A stretch of 64,000 nucleotides of DNA from Chlamydomonas reinhardtii (Eukaryota > Chlorophyta > Chlorophyceae > Chlamydomonadales > Chlamydomonadaceae). The translations under genes and the position numbers were made by a program. Shown in pieces: positions 21,621-33,631 of this stretch. The notes under the pieces are model-generated. The model ran no database searches. It was given only the letters and a program-made list of their open reading frames with translations, and was not told the DNA's origin. Each line of letters begins with the position of its first letter. The stretch's first letter is position 1. Location of the stretch: contig NC_057005.1 of the NCBI RefSeq assembly GCF_000002595.2, positions 6,075,235 to 6,139,234 of the forward strand, given 5' to 3'.

Positions 21621-24600
21621 GGCTGCTCGTTGTTACCACAGCTACATCATGCTTCTCGGGGCAGCTTCATGAGCGGAGCCGCAACGACGATCCGGTACCA
21701 GGCCCTGGCCGTAGTTTCGGGGGCAAAGGGTGACGTATGCATATGACGTGCATGAGACTGCAGAACTGTGCACGATGCACACACCACATGCGCTCAAGGC
21801 AATACCTGGGGGAATGGCCCCTGTGCAGTTTGCATGTATTTATGCTATGCATTATTACTCGCACGGGCGTGCTCAACCACCATCGTTCTGCAAGTATTGT
21901 GAACAGCTGCCGTGCATGTGTGATGCTTGTGATGCTTGTGATGCTTGTGATTCTAAGCAAGTTGGCTTACACAGCGTGTCGACTTGTGATGGCGCGTGCT
22001 GTCATGCTGCAGTATTGACAGCGATCTAAAGTATGCATATGTGCCTGCTTGCTGTTGCTGCGGATGATTAGTCATGGCGGCCAACACGTGGGAGGCAATT
22101 TGCTTATCAAGAACGAATGTTTGATTTTGTGTTTGAATCTCAGGTGACTCATCCTGGCCCGCAGCCCTGGACACGTAACTCGGTAACTGAGGATGAGTCA
22201 CCCTACTGCCGCACAGCTCTCAAACACGTGCACTAACCGGGGTGAGGCGGCTCTCACGCCACCAAATCGAACCTGTGATAACTTGATTGGCTTAGCCGTA
22301 GCGCAATGAAGCGTAATTCACATAAATTTATGATGTGAAGGATCAAGGCTTCGTGCATGGCCGGTGGTACCGAGTACACGGGCTGCAGCTGGACGCTGTG
22401 CCGGTCCTGAAGACACGTTGTGACTGCGGGCCATGATAGCGAGACTGCAAGCAGGGACAGGCCATGTTTGTGCATTCACGGATACTGGCTTTCAAATGCT
22501 AAAGGAGAACGGGGGGTTAGCCAGAGGTCAGTGTACCGTACTGTCTGCGTATTGGCTGCTTCCTCTTGTGACGTTCAGCCTGCCGTTGCCCCAGCATTGG
22601 CGCACAGGAGGGCAACCCAGGGGAGGCCGACCGTGACGGCCGGGGTGGCTGATGCCACTCACGCAGCTGACGCGGTGGTGCATTGACGTCACCGACTCAG
22701 CGTGCAGGGCCGGGCTGGCTTCGCCTGTGCAGTCCCCATGGCCCGCAGCCCTTGACTACTCCAAACCTTCGGCGCAGGGGAACGTAACTGCCGAGTGCCG
22801 ACGCTTTCCGGGCTTCTGGCAGCTTCAGTCCACAGTACGGTTCAGGCAGGTTGGTACGGTTGGTTGCAGTACGTCGTCTGACTCGTCTCCATGAATCCGG
22901 CATACACGGTGCGTGCTGTGGAGTCCACCAGAGACCACTGTCCCCACCGCGTGGCATTGGGCCATCCAGCACAGGTCTTCGGCACCAGTCGGCACGAGCC
23001 TCCAGGTGTCGCATTTGGACAATATTATGACAAACAGCGAACTCCGCTCATGACAACGGGCGCGTAACGCCGCGGGTCGGCATGCGCGGTGGATCGCCGC
23101 TGCCCGCCGCCGCTCAACTGCATGGGGGCTGCGGGCATGATGCACATTCCAGAGAGGCACGATTAATCTCCAAGCTGTATGTTACCTATTACTCGTAGGC
23201 CAGCCCTCAACGCTGCTGTTACTGCTGTGCACCTGTTTTGCATAGCAATAGAACTTAGCACCAAGCTGGCGACGCTTTCAGTCTCCAGCTCCAGGCCCAC
23301 CCACAACGCAATAGATCATACCGCAAGCAGACAGCTTAAATGGTGAGCGCGGCGCGAGGGGCACGTGCGAAACTTGCAAAACCAGGTAACCTTACTTTGC
23401 GCGTGCAGGGTTGCAGCGCTTCAGTTGATGCAAAAGTGCGTGCTCCTGGATCAGAAGCTATCTGTAAACCCGCCAAGCAATCCAACGAGGGCTCGGCGCA
23501 TAGTGTTGGCTCCAGCAGAAGTGGGGACGCTGTCGTCATAATTACACCAATCGCACGTAAGCTTATGGTTTGGGTGGATACAGAGCCCCAGGGAGCGTGG
23601 CGGGCCTTTGTGAGAGGACACAACGTGGATGCATGCCGCGAATTTACTTCTCTGCTGTCTTCTCTAGTTTGAAGCGCTGATGAGTTTCCGAAAATGATAG
23701 AGGTGATATTTTGTTATCTTTAGCATGCCATCGCCTACAACTGACGCAGAGCGCAGGAGGGAACGCCTGGTTTCAAGACGCGGAGACGCTGGTTTTTAGC
23801 TCATCTGTGCCCCATTCCTGTTATGTACACAAAATCACTATGATTATTATGGTTGACACATTACGTGCTCTCTGGCCCTCACAGAATCGAACTCGCCCAG
23901 GTCTTCGGCGGTCGGCTTGAGTCGGGAAGCTTCGAGCAAAGTGCCCGCAGCATCCGTCAAGATAAACAACAGGCGACAAAGTGCTGACAGGCAAGCAGGT
24001 AAGCTCAAGCTTGACCCATGGAAAGAAGTTTTCCCGTCGCGCGGTGCCCAGCTGCTGTCCCTGTTCGAGTGCACGAGTGAAGAACACAGACCGGGCGCAC
24101 ACAGTAACATAGGGTGCCCGGCTCCCGACCTGTCGGTTGCGGGCACGTGATGGGGGGACTATACGACAGAGGAATGAACACCTGAACACTGTGCATATGG
24201 GGGATGGGCTCGTGGTAATCGAAATCTCTCAGCAGCCTCCTCACACACGCACAATTCTTTACTCTGCTGCCTGTCCACTCGCCTGTCCAACTACTACCAG
24301 TCGGGGATTTCTTCTCCTGAAGGTTAGCACGAGCTGCCCAATTTCCGGGATCAGTAGCAACCATGCTGCTTGCTTCCGAGCATGGCATTTGCGCAATCCG
24401 CGGAGTCTGCTAAACGCAAGCTGGCAGGGGCGAGGTGTCGGGGACAATCAGAGAGCTCCTCTGTGCGCTTCTGCAACCTGCCGGCGGCTTGGTTGTTCTA
24501 GGGCTATGTGCTAATACTGCTCCAGCTATCTGCGGAGCCCTAGCTCGATTCCGAAGGGCGTGAAGCGCGTTTTGCAACGAGGCGTGCTCGGTGTCGTCGA

Positions 24601-24768
24601 GCCTTAGGGTTCTCACGCCTGCGGCCGTCCAGCAGCAGCTGTGACCACAACTCCAATTGCATAACGCTATTAACTTGACAACAATTGCATGTATTCCATC
24701 GGCATGGCCGCAAGCAGGCCTCGAGCACTGATTGTGCGTCCTCACGTCTTCGCGCCTTGCCCTTGCAG
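21621..24768. other. Gene-poor region between the SILK-motif gene and GLN1
   Basis: The left part should be 3' UTR of the preceding gene and the right part promoter, 5' UTR exon and 5' UTR intron of GLN1. I see no convincing coding sequence. Notable items are a 13-nt inverted repeat with TGACTCA cores (22143-22202) and a TGACGTCA palindrome near 22684-22691. One 110-codon open frame from 23340 has atypical codon use and no recognised similarity. Confidence 0.55.
22143..22202. repeat. Inverted repeat carrying TGACTCA sites
   Basis: GGTGACTCATCCT (22143-22155) is matched exactly by its reverse complement at 22190-22202, with a 34-nt spacer. Each arm contains TGACTCA, the bZIP (GCN4/AP-1) core. 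It could be a hairpin in the upstream gene's 3' UTR, a protein-binding site pair, or the ends of a tiny element. Confidence 0.7.
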
Positions 24769-24776
24769 GTCTAACC
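24769..24776 (+). other. 5' UTR exon start of GLN1 after a probable leader intron
   Basis: A strong acceptor (TTGCCCTTGCAG ending at 24768) lies 8 nt before the GLN1 ATG. This implies that the leader is spliced and that the true promoter is further upstream. The first leader exon could not be placed. Confidence 0.55.
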
Positions 24777-27700
24777 ATGGCCGCGGGATCTGTTGGCGTC
24801 TTCGCCACCGATGAGAAGATTGGCAGGTAAGAGCCAGCGCATGCACGTTGTTGAAACGTGGTCAAGCCCTTGCTCTCAATTCTGACCCAACTCGATGGTC
24901 GCTCAGTTTGGCCCAAGGCGCTCTTTTAGGTGCCTGATGCGCGTGCTGGCGGTAATTGCAACTGCAGTGCTGCGGCTACACCTGCCGCTCCTTTGACGCT
25001 TGTTTCCAGCCAGGGTTGATGTGTGACCAGCTGGCGCACCTTCCTAGCTTTGCACGCGGGGCTGCACACGGTCAGCAGGAGTAGCAGCACAGCGGCCGCT
25101 GAGCTCTCGCCTCACGTTCTCGGCCCACCTACGAATCTGCACCTGGTGCCGCCACCTTTCCACCCCACCGCGCGCGTCTGTGCCGTCATCCGCCACCGCA
25201 TCCTCACCACGTCTTTCCCATCCGCCTCCCAACCCCGCTTATGCTGCTGCTTCCCCCTTGCCACGCCGCCTCGCAGCCTGCTGGACCAGTCCATCACGCG
25301 CCACTTTCTGTCGACTGTGACCGACCAGCAGGGCAAGATCTGTGCCGAGTATGTGTGGATCGGCGGCTCCATGCACGACGTGCGCTCCAAGTCGCGCACC
25401 CTGTCCACCATCCCCACGAAGCCCGAGGTGCGTACCGCACTTGTGTGTCTACATGCGTGAGCATTGGCGGGCAACCCATATTGCCATTGCTCCGGTCTGC
25501 CTGAGGACGAACTGCGGGCCCGCGGAGGATGACTGGCCCGCAACAGGAACGGCGTGGTGCCGCATGCACGGCAACTGCACATGCGGGGGCAACGCCTGCG
25601 CATGGACGCTGTTAACCGCCTCCGCCCCGCTTGTACCTGTGCCCGGCTGTCGCCTTCATGACCTGCGGCGCGTGCACACGCCTCCCCCTCTCCCTGTTCC
25701 TCCCGCAGGACCTGCCCCACTGGAACTACGACGGCTCCTCCACCGGCCAGGCCCCCGGCCACGACTCAGAGGTCTATCTCATTCCCCGCTCCATCTTCAA
25801 GGACCCCTTCCGGTGAGGGCGGCTGGCGGCGGTGGTGCTGGGTGGCGGTCGAGCGGGCGGGCAAGCAGGTCTGGCAGGGCCCTGGCAGGCAAGGGGCTAG
25901 TGCAGAGGTCACAGGAGCATCCGCAGACACACGGGGCGGCATCGGGATGAACACCAATTCGACAGAGCACCCGCCTCACCACCTCCTTCCGGCCTCCTCC
26001 CCAAATCCACAGCGGCGGCGACAACATCCTGGTCATGTGCGACTGCTACGAGCCGCCCAAGGTCAACCCCGACGGCACCCTGGCCGCGCCCAAGCCGATC
26101 CCCACGAACACCCGCTTTGCCTGCGCCGAGGTGAGGGGAGGTTGTGTGTCTCTAGTCGCCAGGCGGGCTGCAGGTGCCGCCTGCGCATGCGCTGGCGTGC
26201 TGCGATGAAAGGGCGGGCGCCTGTAAACCGCTCGAACCCGCTACCTACGCGCCCCTTTAAAACACCCGACTGACCCCGCGTTACGGCTACTGAGTACTGA
26301 CCTTTCGACCCTGCACCCTGCCGTGCGCCTGCTGCACACGCCCAGGTGATGGAGAAGGCCAAGAAGGAGGAGCCCTGGTTCGGCATTGAGCAGGAGTACA
26401 CGCTGCTCAACGCCATCACCAAGTGGCCGCTGGGCTGGCCCAAGGGCGGCTACCCCGCCCCCCAGGGCCCCTACTACTGCTCGGCCGGCGCCGGCGTGGC
26501 CATCGGCCGCGACGTGGCGGAGGTGCACTACCGGTGAGCGCGGGGCGGCAAGGTTGGGTGTGTGGATGGGTGGATGGGGTGGAAGCGTGAGGCGTGGGGA
26601 GGTGGGGGCTGAGGGAAGGGCGAAGGAGGTGAGGGAAGGATAAGCAGGGGAGCGAGGGAGGAGAGGGAGGGCAGTAGCGAAGGAGGGCGGAGGGAGAGGG
26701 ACTGACGAAGAGAGAGGAAATGCACGGGAGGGCGCGATGCCAACAAAGCGTGAGCTTAATGGTGGTGGACAAGTGGAAAGAGTTGGCCAGGGGGCTGTGT
26801 ACGGACCAGCCAGCGCTGACAGGGGAAGGTGGGCTTGACAAGGGGCAAAGCGGCTAGCACAGGCAGTTGTGCAACCGTTCCTGCACAGCTCGGGCAGGAA
26901 CGGGCGGCACTGCCAAGGGCAGGGGCAGCTTGAAGCCCGATGCATGCACCCGCCATCGTGTGTGACCTAGAACAGTCGCGGCCCGGCTCGTCACGGGCCG
27001 TGCCATCGCCTGCCGACCCACGTTGCGTGTTCGTGCCCGCACTCGAAAGCGCCACCCTTCCCCTCTGCGCCATCCCAACTCACCACACCTGGGACGCCTC
27101 CCCCGCCTCCCCCCACCTCCGCAGCCTGTGCCTGGCCGCGGGCGTTAACATCAGCGGCGTGAACGCCGAGGTGCTGCCCAGCCAGTGGGAGTACCAGGTG
27201 GGCCCGTGCGAGGGCATCACCATGGGCGACCACATGTGGATGAGCCGCTATATCATGTACCGCGTGTGCGAGATGTTCAACGTGGAGGTCTCGTTCGACC
27301 CCAAGCCCATCCCCGGCGACTGGAACGGCTCCGGCGGCCACACCAACTACTCCACTAAGGCCACCCGCACCGCGCCCGACGGCTGGAAGGTGCGCCGGGT
27401 CGGGTCGGAGGGTTGCGGCGTTGTGGAAGGGCGGCGGTTGGGGCGGTTGGACAGCAGGTGCGTGCAGGAGGGAAATGGCAGCTGCCTTGCTGCCCGGCGC
27501 TGGCACTGGAGGACGGCAGGATGAGGAGTCGTGGGTGCCTTTGCGGTCCCCAGCTGGGCACGGAAGCGCCGCAGTAGCGGCACGTGGCGCGTCGTTGGTA
27601 GCCCCAACACCCCATCCCAACTGCTCTCTATTCCTGCTCCCGAACTTCCCGCCTCTCCCCCACGCTCCCTATCTCCCACCCGCCCCCAACGCCCCGCCCA

Positions 27701-27976
27701 CAGGTCATCCAGGAGCACTGCGCCAAGCTGGAGGCGCGCCACGCCGTGCACATCGCCGCCTACGGCGAGGGCAACGAGCGCCGCCTGACCGGCAAGCACG
27801 AGACCAGCAGCATGAGCGACTTCAGCTGGGGCGTGGCCAACCGCGGCTGCTCCATCCGCGTGGGCCGCATGGTGCCGGTGGAGAAGTCGGGCTACTATGA
27901 GGACCGCCGGCCTGCCTCCAACCTGGACGCCTACGTCGTCACCCGCCTCATCGTGGAGACCACCATCCTTCTGTAA
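24777..27976 (+). CDS. GLN1: Glutamine synthetase, cytosolic type (GS1)
   Basis: The enzyme makes glutamine from glutamate, ammonium and ATP, the entry step of nitrogen assimilation. Seven exons (24777-24826, 25277-25427, 25709-25812, 26013-26130, 26346-26533, 27125-27389, 27704-27976) give 382 residues with perfect phase. The start [17 protein letters not shown], with no transit peptide, marks the cytosolic form; the chloroplast GS2 would carry an N-terminal extension. Family signatures are [18 protein letters not shown] (residues 74-91), EQEYTLL, the central [12 protein letters not shown] and GPCEGI with metal and substrate ligands, and the ATP-binding [17 protein letters not shown] (264-280). 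Later come RRLTGKHET and [10 protein letters not shown]. The 382-residue length and the sequence match what I recall of C. reinhardtii GLN1. Third positions are strongly G/C, as in highly expressed algal genes. Confidence 0.97.
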
Positions 27977-28745
27977 GCGCAGGAGCAGCGGCACGCAGGA
28001 GCAGCAGTGGGCGATGGTGGTGGTGGCGTTTGTGCTGGCCTGAGCGAGGGGGGGGCCACGGAAGGGCGATCGTGGCCAAGGCGGAGGGAAGCGGCGGTCG
28101 AGCCGCGTGGTGATCAAGGTGAGGCGTGGTGCGCGTGTTTGCATTGACATGCGGGCTCGTTTGGCGCCGTGGCTTGAAGCTGGAGCAATTCCAACTGCAT
28201 TTGGTTTGCCGGGACGTGTAGCGGTTCAGGAAAGATGGGGTGACGGCAGCGAGGACCCGCTGTGTGTTCTGGTCCAGTCTGCCAAAGGGACTTCGGACGC
28301 AGGATGCTGCATCATCTGTGGCGCAGTCAACTGATCTCTACGAAGAGCCGCAGTGCCATACCATTTGTCGTGTGCGTTTCGAGCCTGGCTGTGTGGACGC
28401 CGGCGCAGAGGTCGCCTGGTTGTGTGCAAGTGTATGCCGTCGGCGACGGAAGGGAGCGTACACCGTGCGGCCAAGCGACACGGCGCTCTGTACGTGCCCG
28501 TCGTCAAGTGCATGAGCGGAGGACCCCGCGCAGCGCGGGGTGCGTGGCATGACGTGAGCTCTTATTGGCTGTGCGCGACGCATGCGTTCCCTCATGTAGG
28601 GGAGGCGTTGCATACAGGAACGGTCGCGGCCGTGTTTGGTGTTCAAACTGTGTTTTGTCTTGGTATTGTGTCCTGGTTCCAACAGTGGTTGGGTGATTGT
28701 GCACTTGAAACATTCTTTGTGTGGGTCGGACCCACTCTGTCGTTC

Positions 28746-28750
28746 TGTAA
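28746..28750 (+). terminator. Polyadenylation signal TGTAA of GLN1
   Basis: This is a plus-strand TGTAA downstream of the GLN1 stop. The implied 3' UTR is about 785 nt. Confidence 0.55.
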
Positions 28751-28961
28751 CACGGGAAAGCATACGGCATTTGCCGTGCGCGACGCCAACGAACTACCGT
28801 ACATGCGCCTAAGTGGTGCTATCGCCTGGCCGGGCGCCCTATGCGCGTCAGAAAACTTCCAGCCAGCCAGCAACCTGTTGGTACAGTCACTCCGGCGTTC
28901 GACCAGCGGCACACTCCTGCCCTGCCGTTGCAAATTGTTTGCCATCTGCTGGGTTCTGGGA

Positions 28962-29022
28962 ATCAGCTGCACCCTACGGGACTTCACCAACCTGCCTTGC
29001 CACTGTCCCATCACACACACAC
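28962..29022 (-). repeat. Dispersed repeat family A, minus-strand copy
   Basis: The reverse complement resembles 50583-50640, including GGGACAG, GCAGGTTGG and CCCGTAGGGTG in the same order and spacing. It directly abuts a CA-rich stretch. Confidence 0.55.
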
Positions 29023-29175
29023 ATACACGGATGGCCCGCTTCCCGACGCCACGTGCTAGGAAAGGCACCAAGGGCACCCCTGAAAGACACATACCCGCCC
29101 GGCCTTGCCAGAACTTGCGAAACCTGGACACAACCTTCCCCAAGCACACACACACACACAGTTTCTCCTTGCAGT

Positions 29176-29216
29176 GCGACTGTTTCCTTACGGGATTGGT
29201 TCAAAGTTAATCCCCA
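29176..29216 (+). repeat. Dispersed repeat family B, copy
   Basis: About 41 bases beginning GCGACTGTTTCCTTACGGGA match 52827-52867 with only a couple of differences. A CA tract follows immediately. The family is unknown. Confidence 0.65.

Positions 29217-29218
<2 letters not shown>

Positions 29219-29293
<75 letters not shown>
29219..29293. repeat. (CA)n microsatellite
   Basis: About 37 uninterrupted CA units lie in the intergenic region between GLN1 and WDR55, directly following a dispersed repeat copy. Confidence 0.97.
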
Positions 29294-29294
<1 letters not shown>

Positions 29295-30030
29295 AAGCAC
29301 AAAAGCCAGCTAAATACGAACTCAGCTCCCACCTCACGCTCCCACCTGTACAGACTGTCCAACGCCTGTAACACGAACCTCAAGAAGCTTCCTGCCGCGC
29401 AGTACGGTACGGAGGATGGAGACACCCAGGGATGCACATCAGAACCCCCCGAACCCAATCCACCCCCCCCCTCCCCTGTTCCCCTGCCTTCCCTAGTCCC
29501 CTGGGTGACACCCAATGCTCACACAGGCAAGACATGCCCGCACGGGCTCACTGAACCACGCAAGCAGAAACACAAACTTAGCCCTTGAGTCCACTTATGA
29601 ACTACGGGAGGGGGGGGGCAAAGGGAAGGGTAAGTGGGTGCATAGGGAACGGTTTGCACTTTCCAAGCCCTTTGTAGATAACCGGGCTCAAGACGCAATT
29701 CACGTGACTTGTGAGGCTGCCCTGCTCACCGCTGTCCAGAAAGACGCCTGCGCGCTCACGGGCGTGCGGATACGGGCCCCTATCCCTAATGGACCATAGC
29801 GCTCCCGCGCGGTCAGGTGCGGAGTGGCGTGGTGTCTGGGGCGCGGCCCATGGGCGCGGCCCGGCGTGGTCCTTCAGCGGTCTTCGCCTTTGCGCCCAGC
29901 ACCCCAGCTGCGCCCTCGCCGGCTGGCCACCGCATCTATGCGGCAGCTATGCCCAGGCGGGTGCACACACCCACGCCCGCATACACCAACGCCCTACAGG
30001 TGCCTGGCATCGCAAACTCTGATGACCATG

Positions 30031-30035
30031 TTACA
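30031..30035 (-). terminator. Polyadenylation signal TGTAA (minus strand) of WDR55
   Basis: TTACA on plus reads TGTAA on minus, about 325 nt past the stop codon at 30360. Confidence 0.55.
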
Positions 30036-30359
30036 GGGACCAATCATTCCCAAACCCACTCAGTTTAGTGCCGGGCCGCGGGGTTTCGGTTCTTGCACTG
30101 TTGCACCGTCTGTACGCGCGCGCGGGACTGCATGGACTCATGCAGGTGTGCGGACCCACAATGGTACCGAGTCGGACAGTCAGACTGTCGTCAGTTGTCC
30201 ACCCCCCCTGGTTGTCCGAAAACACTTTGTTGCCCCCCCCCCCGCACCCCTTCCCTGCCCTGCGACGCGCCGCATTCAGAGGTCCACCACAGATCAGTCT
30301 TCCGCCACCCGTCCCTCCAGCCGTCCGTCAACCATGACAAACCACACCGCACACCGCAT

Positions 30360-32346
30360 CTACAAGATGTCAGCAAAGAAGTTTCCATCGGGCTTCTTCT
30401 TCGCCTCCATTCCCTTCGTCCACTTGGTGCGCTCGCGGTCCCGCTTGCCCTTCTTCTTCTTTCCGCCGCCGTCGCTGTCACTGTCGCTGTCGGCATCGTC
30501 ATCACCATCGCCTGCAGCGGTGGCCGCTGCTTTCCCGCCGGCAGCGGCCGCGCCGCCGCCCCCGAGCGCCGCCGCCAGTGCCGCCGCCGCCCGGTCCCCA
30601 GCCGCCTTCTCGCTTGGCTTGGCGGCGGCCTTGGCGGCTTTGGGCTTGACAGTCGCCTCCATTTTCGCCCTGGCCTTCGAGTCCTTGGCATCTGTCTTCC
30701 CGCCCTTTTGGCCGCCGCCCTCGCCTTCGCTGCCACCGCCGCTGCCCGGCGCCCGCTCGTCGTCCTCGCCCTCGCCCTCCTCGTCACTGCTGTCGCTGAA
30801 GTCACTGCTGTCAAAGTCCGACTCGTCCTCGTCCTCGTCATCATCCTCGTCCTCCTGCGCATCCCCTGCCGCCTCGCCGTCACCGCCGGCCTCCTCCTCT
30901 GCGCCCGCCTGCGCGCCCTCCTCAGCGCCCTCCTCGCCCCCCTCCTCCTCCTCCTCCTCGCCGTCCTCGTCGTCGTCCTCATGCAGCAGCGCCAGGTCCC
31001 ACAGCTTGACGGCGCTGTCGTGCGACATGGACACCAGCACGTGCTTGTCAGCCGACAGCGCCAGCCGCTCCACCTCATGGTCCTGTGTTAAAGAGCACAA
31101 GGAAAACGTTGCGCAAAGACAGTGTATGCATGGTCCTGTGTGTGTGTGTGTGTTTGTGTGTGTTTGTTTGTGTGTGTGTGTGTGTGTGAAAGTGAAGACG
31201 CGCGGTCGCACATGTGAGTGTATGGGTAAAAGAGCACGGCGGAAATGTGCGTGTGTGTGCACAGTCTGGTGTGTGGAAGGGGTAGTAAAGTCCGCACAGC
31301 ATCAGGTGCGGATTACTGTACGCAACATACGCAAGTGAGCCGTGTCTGGTTAAGCCTGGGGTTTTCCCATCCTGCTGCCACGTGGCCATGTGCCGGCGCG
31401 GCCCCACTTACCCCGTTGTGTTGGCCCAGTATGCCCAGCAGCCGATTGGGCAGCACGCCCACCACCCGCACCGCACCGTCGCTGGACCCAGTCAACAGGG
31501 TGTCGTCGTCAAACGCCACCAGCGCCTGAACCGACTCGGGGTGGCCCGGGAACCTGGAGGCGTGGCGCGGCGGGGTGGGGAGGGCAGGGGGAATGCGGGA
31601 GGTGAGCAGATGCGACCGCACTCCGGCACGGTCGTCGGAAGATCAGGTGGGCACTGGGCAACGCAACCGGGTTGTGGGCTGATCCACATAACTATTTGTG
31701 CCGCATAGGAGGGAAACACATCGTGTGTATACGCTTGTTCCTGTGTCCCTCAACAAGCAAACACACGCTCTCACCTGTCGCTGCAGTCGTTGAAGTAGCC
31801 CCACGAGTAGAGGTGCAGCACGCCGCTCTGTGTGCCCGCCACCACCTTCTTGCCGCCCTTGACGCAGCAGCAGCTCAGCAGCTCGTCGTCGTTGTCGTCC
31901 TCACTGCGGGCGCGAGCCTTGCTGCGGGGCGGCAGGGGGAGAGAGCGGGGGCACGCTCGCTGGTGTTTGTGTGGCGGAGAGGTAGGGTGGACATAAGGAT
32001 GAGGCGGGATTGAGCAGTGTGGGGCAGCACTGGCTCTAGGCAGCGCTTTCAGTGCCGTCACAGCACCGAACAGGCGCTGCCTCAGCCGCCGCCGCCACGC
32101 GCATGACTCGACCTCCAGTGCGGCGCCGCCACACCGCTGTACCCCACTGCAGTCCCGCCGCCCCGCCCCACCGCTTGCGTAGGTCGTGCACTGACAACGT
32201 GGCGTCTCCGCTGGTGACCACCAGGCACTGGTCCTTGGCGTGCAGCGTCATGTCAGTGATGTAGTCCGTGTGCTGCGCAGGTGGGGGCACGTGTGTATGT
32301 GTGTGTGTTGAAAAGAACAACAAAATGAAGCCGCCCAGACGTGTGT

Positions 32347-32388
<42 letters not shown>

Positions 32389-33631
32389 ATATGAGGGCGT
32401 GAGGGATGCTGGCCAGGGCAGGTGTTTACCCTTGTGGGCAGCCCACCTCCTTGCGCCCAACGCCATCGATATTCGGCACGCCTAACGCCGCCGAGCTCGG
32501 GCACGCAACCCCGCATTGCCTAGCTCCCCACCCCACAACTACGCCCGAACACACGCCGCGCACAAACACACACACACACACACGCTCACCTGCGTGTACC
32601 GGTAGATGGGCTTGGCTGCGCGGCTGTCCCACAGCAGCACCAGCCCCTCCTCGTCCCCGCTGGCGAACACGCTGGGCGCGCACTCCAGGCCATACACGCG
32701 GCTGACCTGCTGGTCGTGCTCCGACCCATACTCCTGCGGCGTGCGGGCCACGCATGACCACAATCACGAGGCCCGCGGCTCAGGTGCCCAGCTCGGTGAC
32801 TCATGTCCACAGCGACCCGCAGCAGCCCGCACTGACCCAGGGGCCTAGCTCGGGGCACGCTGCTGCGCCTGGGCGAGGTGGTGGTGTGCCGCGCGCCCCA
32901 TCGTCCGGACCACGTGTCCGCCCTCACAGCGCGCCGTCCATGCCCGCCCGCCCGCCCCACACCACGACCATGCCCACAACCCAGCCCCCAACCCCCCCGC
33001 CAACCAGCGCTCTTCGCACTCACGTGCACAAGCTTGCCCGTGCGCACGTCGTACGCCCTCACGGCCTTGTCCGAGTACCCCGCCAGCAGCCAGTCATTGC
33101 CGCCCGGCATGAAACACACGGCCCGGCAGGAGGGCGCCTCGTCCTCGTCATCCTCCTCCCCGCCGCCCGCGTCCTCGCCCGCCCCGTGCTTTGCCTTCTT
33201 CTTCTTAGAGCTAGGGGCGGCGGAGCTGGCGGGCGCGTCTATCGTGAGTGAGAGCGCGTAGCTAAGCTGGCTGCTGCTGCTGCTGCTGCTGCCGCCTGCG
33301 GCAGCTGTGGTGCCGTCATCTGCGTTGTCGGCAGGCTGCGGGCAGGAGAAGGACACGAGCTGTACGGCGCCGCTGACCAGCCCGGCCGCCAGTAGGCCGG
33401 CGGAGGCGCTGACCGCAATGTCCTGCAGCACGGAAAGTGGGATAGCTAGCATAAGCGGTAGACGGTGGTGATGGTTATGTGAGTGTATAGGTGTCTGCCT
33501 TGGGGGTGGGGATGTACGGTGTGCAACCGCTTAAGCAGTATACTGTACAGCCGCCTCCCTCGGGCTGCACTGTGCAGCGCACCCACCAGTGGCTGTGCAA
33601 CTAGGGGCACTGTGCAGCTTGGAGTGTTCAT
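30360..33631 (-). CDS. WD40-repeat ribosome-biogenesis protein, WDR55/JIP5-like
   Basis: WDR55/JIP5 is a nucleolar WD40 protein needed for rRNA production. Minus-strand exons 33631-33587, 33422-33024, 32733-32590, 32272-32172, 31921-31775, 31553-31412 and 31082-30360 give 566 residues, phases consistent. Propeller blades are recognisable: LLAAGLVSGAVQLVSF, WLLAGYSDKAVRAYDVRTGKLVH, VFASGDEEGLVLLWDSRA, HTDYITDMTLHAKDQCLVVTSGDATLSVHDLRKR, KVVAGTQSGVLHLYSWGYF, DRFPGHPESVQALVAFDDDTLLTGSSDGAVRVV and HEVERLALSADKHVLVSMSHDSAVKLWDL. The order and the terminal NFFADIL after a basic stretch are typical of WDR55/JIP5 rather than a generic WD40 protein. The C-terminal 200 residues are an unusually long acidic (Glu/Asp-rich), then Lys/Ala-rich tail. 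Exon 1 (15 codons) is inferred from phase and position. Several introns hold CA repeats on the coding strand. Confidence 0.85.
32340..32388. repeat. (TG)n microsatellite in a WDR55 intron
   Basis: A TG tract on plus (CA on the coding strand) fills part of the intron between 32590 and 32272. Related TG or CA tracts lie at 31136-31188 and 32563-32584. Confidence 0.9.

Larger units (their letters stand above)
27977..30359. other. GLN1 3' UTR and repeat-rich region toward WDR55
   Basis: GLN1 3' UTR probably runs to the TGTAA at 28746-28750. From about 28.9 to 30.0 kb I find dispersed repeat copies and CA tracts but no supported gene. The WDR55 3' UTR likely begins at its minus-strand TGTAA (30031-30035). 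Confidence 0.6.

Noticed and set aside
23340-23672. 110-codon ATG-led open frame upstream of GLN1
   Set aside because: Codon use is not G/C-biased like the neighbouring genes, no family resemblance was recognised, and it lies in a probable leader or promoter region. It might be real but lacks support.
23880-23904. Reverse strand GAGTTCGATTCTG resembling a tRNA T-arm
   Set aside because: The flanking bases do not pair as a T-stem and no cloverleaf fits.
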